DNA of 64,000 nucleotides, taken from positions 5,269,557-5,333,556 of the forward strand of contig NC_092463.1 of assembly GCF_047495875.1 (NCBI RefSeq), read 5' to 3'. This stretch comes from Pithys albifrons albifrons. Its lineage: Eukaryota > Chordata > Aves > Passeriformes > Thamnophilidae. The translations under genes were made by a program, and so were the position numbers. Shown one piece after another: positions 60,451 through 64,000 of this stretch; the stretch's first letter is position 1; the number at the start of each line of letters is the position of its first letter. The notes under the pieces were generated by a model, which had not been told where the DNA came from, searched no databases, and saw only the letters and a list, made by a program, of their open reading frames with translations.

Positions 60451-61499
60451 AGCCACACCATGTTTTCAGTGTTTTTAACTTCTGTCTCTGCTCCTGCAGA
60501 CAGCAGAGCTGCTGCTTCTCACATCAAGCTCTGGTGTGGAAGGTGTGATTTCTGTGGGAGTTGTGAGGTTTTGTTGCAATCCCTCGTGATGGGAGAGGGA
60601 CTCTTGCAAATATAGCACAGGTTTGTTTTAAAGGTTGGAACAGCAAAGTGCAAGAGTGCATTGTACAAAGAATGAGAAACAGATTCCAACTGTGCTATTC
60701 ATTTGCCTTATAAGACATGAAGCTTTTTACACTATTACTAAAAATTCTAGAGAGTGTGCTTATGCCTTATGAGTTATAAAATCAGGAGCTGTTGCTAGAT
60801 TAGCAATCTGAGTTAGAGACAGAGAAGGGATGCTGATTTTACAGTGATCCCACGGGTCTTGTGCACGCCCCTTCAGCAGCAGGAACACATGGGGGAGAAA
60901 TCCCTCACAGATGGTTGTATCTCATATAAACCTCTGCTGGTGTCTCGCATTTCATGCCTGGTTCTTTCTGGATACTTCCCTTGCCCTTTTCAGAGGTGTT
61001 GGTTTCTTTTCCTCTCTCCAGAGAAATTCTCCTCCAGCAGAGGGTACAGCCTGTTAGCCCATTGCCTTTAAACCCTGCTGGATAGTTTTCAGGCCAATAC
61101 CTCCTGGTTGAATTTGAGGGTTTGTCCAGGCTCTCCTGTGTTCCACTGCTAGTAAGCATGAGGAGGAGGATGACAGTATCTGGTATACCAATTACTAGTG
61201 GTCTAAATGCCTGCTAGGGGAAGGATGTGCCTTCAGCATCAGGTGTCTGTGGGCCTTGTCTCTCCTGCTTGAGCCCAGCTGTATCCCAGTGCTTTGCTTT
61301 GGTAACAAGGGAAGTTTTTTCCTTTGCTTGCAGAGCTCTTGAATTTGCACAGACAAACCCTCCTGAGCCCAATACCTGCAGTTTGGTTCCTGGCCTGGAG
61401 GTAGGACTTGGCAGAGAATCCTGGAGCTGCCCCACTGCTTTTCAGCCCTAAAACTCAGTGTGAGATATGTAAAGATTTCTATACACAGGAGACAGGGTA
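60451..61499. other. Unannotated spacer between CR1 fragments
   Basis: No repeat or exon recognised. Confidence 0.35.
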
Positions 61500-61560
61500 C
61501 ATAGAATCATTAAGGTTGGGAAAGACTTCTAAGATCATTGATTCAAATCATAACTCAGCA
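61500..61560 (-). mobile_element. CR1 LINE 3' tip, CR1-Y-like
   Basis: Plus-strand ATAGAATCATTAAGGTTGGGAAAGACTTCTAAGATCATTGATTCAA is the extreme 3' end of a CR1-Y-type copy, cut off after about 60 bases. Confidence 0.85.
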
Positions 61561-62228
61561 CAAGTGCAACCTCCTTCATAGGGAAAGATGCAGTTTAGGA
61601 GCCACGGGCTACCTTCACTATCAATAATCCACTCTGTTATAGAGGAGTTATTCAGATATGATTTCATTCAATCTCAGATCTTCTGTTTTTTCCATTCTCC
61701 ATTTTCCCCTGTATTTCTCAATGGGAGGTTTAGGGCAGAGCTTATTCTTTGTCCCAGAGAACTCCAGTTTGATGCCCTTCCAGTCCATTTGCACCAACAA
61801 ACAGTGAGCTGCTGCCTCTTGGGGGTGAGTCCTCAGCAGTTCGTGGTGAGATGTGAAGATAGGGAGAATCTGGCAGCCAGCAGAAATCATAACACTTGCA
61901 CGGTGTTTCCAGAGCAACCTGAGGTGCTTAACAATAAATGCTATTGAAAGAGGACGTGCCAGGTTTCAGCAAGCTGCTCCCTGTCTCAGCTGGGCTCTGT
62001 TTGTTCCTGCTGAAAAGAAGGTTGGTGCTACAGGGAAGCAGGAAAACAGCACACAGGGAGATGGAACTGGGGATGAAGCGGAAAAGTGCAACTTAAAAGA
62101 GGGGCCTGTTGTGGTCTGGGCTTCGTTAATGGTCCTACAGACTCTTTTGTGTTTTTCTGTGATTAATGTATCCTCATACTTGAATTGACTGTGGCTCCTG
62201 AGTCATTTTGGTGGTCTCTTGGGACTGA
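61561..62228. other. Unannotated spacer
   Basis: No repeat or exon recognised. The 119- and 111-codon frames here resemble nothing known. Confidence 0.35.
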
Positions 62229-62507
62229 TCATAGAATCATTGGATGTTTTAGGCTGGAAGAGGCCTTAAAGACCATCTAGTTTGCTCCCACCTGCCGTGG
62301 GCAGGGACACCTTCCACTAAACCAGGTTGCTCACAGCCCCTTCCATCCTGGCCTTGAATACTTCCAGGAATGTGACATCCACAGCTTCTCTGGGCAGCCT
62401 GTGCTCATCACTCTCATAGTGAAAAAACCCCTTTCTTCCTTATATCTAATCTAAATTGACTCTCTTTTAGTTTAAAACCATTAGCCCTCGTCCTATTGCA
62501 ACAGGAT
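62229..62507 (-). mobile_element. CR1 LINE fragment, 3' end with ORF2 tail
   Basis: Plus-strand view: TCATAGAATCATTGGATG, GGCTGGAAGAGGCCTTAAAGACCATCTAG, CCTGCCGTGGGCAGGGACACCTTCCACTAAACCAGGTTGCTCACAGCCCC, CTTCTCTGGGCAGCCTGTGC, TCTTCCTTATATCTAATCTAAATTGACTCTC and AAACCATTAGCCCTCGTCCTATTGCAACAGG. Truncated near 62507. Confidence 0.95.
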
Positions 62508-64000
62508 GATGTTGAGTTGGATACTGCGTCGAAGATACCAGAGGTAACAAATACTTCCCCCAGTTTTTCTGCTAGGAATGGTAGCCAAATTTACCTTCTG
62601 CTCTTTCTCACACTTTGCAAGACAAGCACCTCCAGTTACCATTGCTTTTAAAGACTTAGCATCACTCTTTTGAAGGGATATAAATTTTTTTTTGAACCAT
62701 GTGATGGCATAAATTCTTCTGCAAAGTTGAACTGGAATTTCATGCAGGTTTAGCCATGTACCTCAAGATCCAGCCTCCCTGTGCCACAGGGGACTGATCC
62801 ATAGGATCTAACACTGGCTCAATTCAAATGTTAGAGCTGAGGAAGAAGTTTTAAGGGTAATAGTGAAACACCTGTAATTTGCCTATAGAAATCCCTGTTG
62901 CTGGCAGTTTGGAAGAATAGATCTCTGCTGGGAAGGGATGAATGAGAGCTGCATCAGGGCAAAGGCACAGTCAAGACCAGCCAGTTGTGATGCTCCTTGA
63001 AATCTTCCAGGCGTGTTACCAGTTCCTCATGTCCCTAAAGATCAGCTGCTTCCCCCTTCACACACATCCAGCCCCTAAAATGTCCTGGTCTGCAGAGGAG
63101 TGAGCTGGAATTAATCAGCACGGATGTACAAAATGGTTCTGTTTTCTCAGCAGGATCATCCACTGGTTCCTGGCTGGGATCTAACACCAGAGCTGCTGCT
63201 GTGCCATTCACCCATCGGGACAGCTGCTATTGATTTTTATTTCATGCACATTGATAGAGATGGTGCAGGTGGGAAACTGTGAAAGGAGACATAAATAATA
63301 AACCAAGAAAAGCTGTAGCGGTGGGGTGAGTGAAAAGCAGTCTGGCATTTACTGGAAAACAGAGTTTAGCAGGTAATTTTTCAACACAAAGACAGTTTTG
63401 CTACAGAAAATGTTGGGCCTGCTTTAGCTGTTAGTTATGCAAGTGGAATTTGGAATCAGTCCTAGGCCAGGGCAGTGAGTGGGGACAGAGTCAGCCTCAC
63501 TGCTTTTCTTGTGCCTTTTCCCAGGCAGCAGTGACAGTGAGAGTCAGGAATGGTCTGCTGCCATTGCCAAGGACCTGGGTTAACAGTGGCTCTGCTGATC
63601 AATTAACAACCCCAATCAACTGCTTGCCAATTGGGGTTTTTTAATCAAGGCTTTTTCTTCTGGGGAATGAACTAAATTCTCTTTCTTGCTCACTGTTCAG
63701 GTAGATTTACTGAGTGTGGGATTGTTTGAAGGGGAGTGAGGCCCAAGTGAGGGTTCATTTAACACAATATGAGTTCTTAATATAAGGTGAAAGGCTTGCC
63801 AACTCTCCTGGACCAAAATTATATGCTCCTTCTCTCCTGTTCAGCACCTTTTATTCAGGAGATACTGCACGATGGTGTGTAAGAATAAAGTCATGAGGCA
63901 GAGGATAGACAGGAAAAATGGACATGTCATTTCCATGATGGGTGAATCCAGCATGTCCCTCTGTGCAAGTTCAGGGTCTTGTTTCTGGTGTTCACCAGAG
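62508..64000. other. Unannotated stretch to the window end
   Basis: No repeat or exon supported. The segment 63590-63650 repeats CAATTAAC/CAATCAAC words and contains a T-run. Confidence 0.35.

Overview
The window is vertebrate nuclear DNA from a bird, most likely a passerine. It carries at least sixteen pieces of CR1, the main LINE family of birds. Most show the CR1 3' signature: the conserved 3' untranslated block running into one or two copies of the ATTCTATG-type octamer. One insertion (about 19803-19913) joins a tRNA-Ile-like head to a CR1 3' tail. That is the layout of TguSINE1, a SINE reported as restricted to passerines other than New Zealand wrens. The passerine call rests mainly on that single element.

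I found no protein-coding gene. All open frames are short (163 codons or fewer), overlap each other on both strands and resemble no protein family I know, except for decayed C-terminal pieces of the CR1 ORF2 protein at 59481-59610 and 60029-60289 on the minus strand. I saw no convincing multi-exon structure and no functional tRNA, rRNA, snRNA or CRISPR array. The window is best read as intergenic or deep intronic DNA. I cannot tell which, or which chromosome it comes from.

Layout. 0-2.2 kb: a 5S rRNA-derived fragment on the minus strand, abutting a CpG-rich block, a weak local duplication, and a second CpG-rich patch with a GC box near 2.0-2.2 kb. 2.7-12 kb: five CR1 pieces and an old two-copy repeat, one copy of which looks split. 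12-35 kb: mostly unannotated sequence with a hairpin, a degenerate minisatellite, the tRNA-Ile SINE, an ancient L3-like CR1 remnant and two CR1 pieces. 34.9-35.5 kb: a candidate regulatory block with a strong CTCF-like core beside a CR1. 39-56 kb: AT-rich, homeodomain-site-rich stretches that look like conserved non-coding sequence, with four scattered CR1 pieces. 59.3-62.5 kb: four same-orientation CR1 fragments next to a perfect 12-bp inverted repeat.

No genes act together here. The functional candidates are cis-regulatory and can only be tested by cross-species alignment or chromatin data. Repeat boundaries were judged by eye against remembered consensus sequence and may be off by 5-20 bases.
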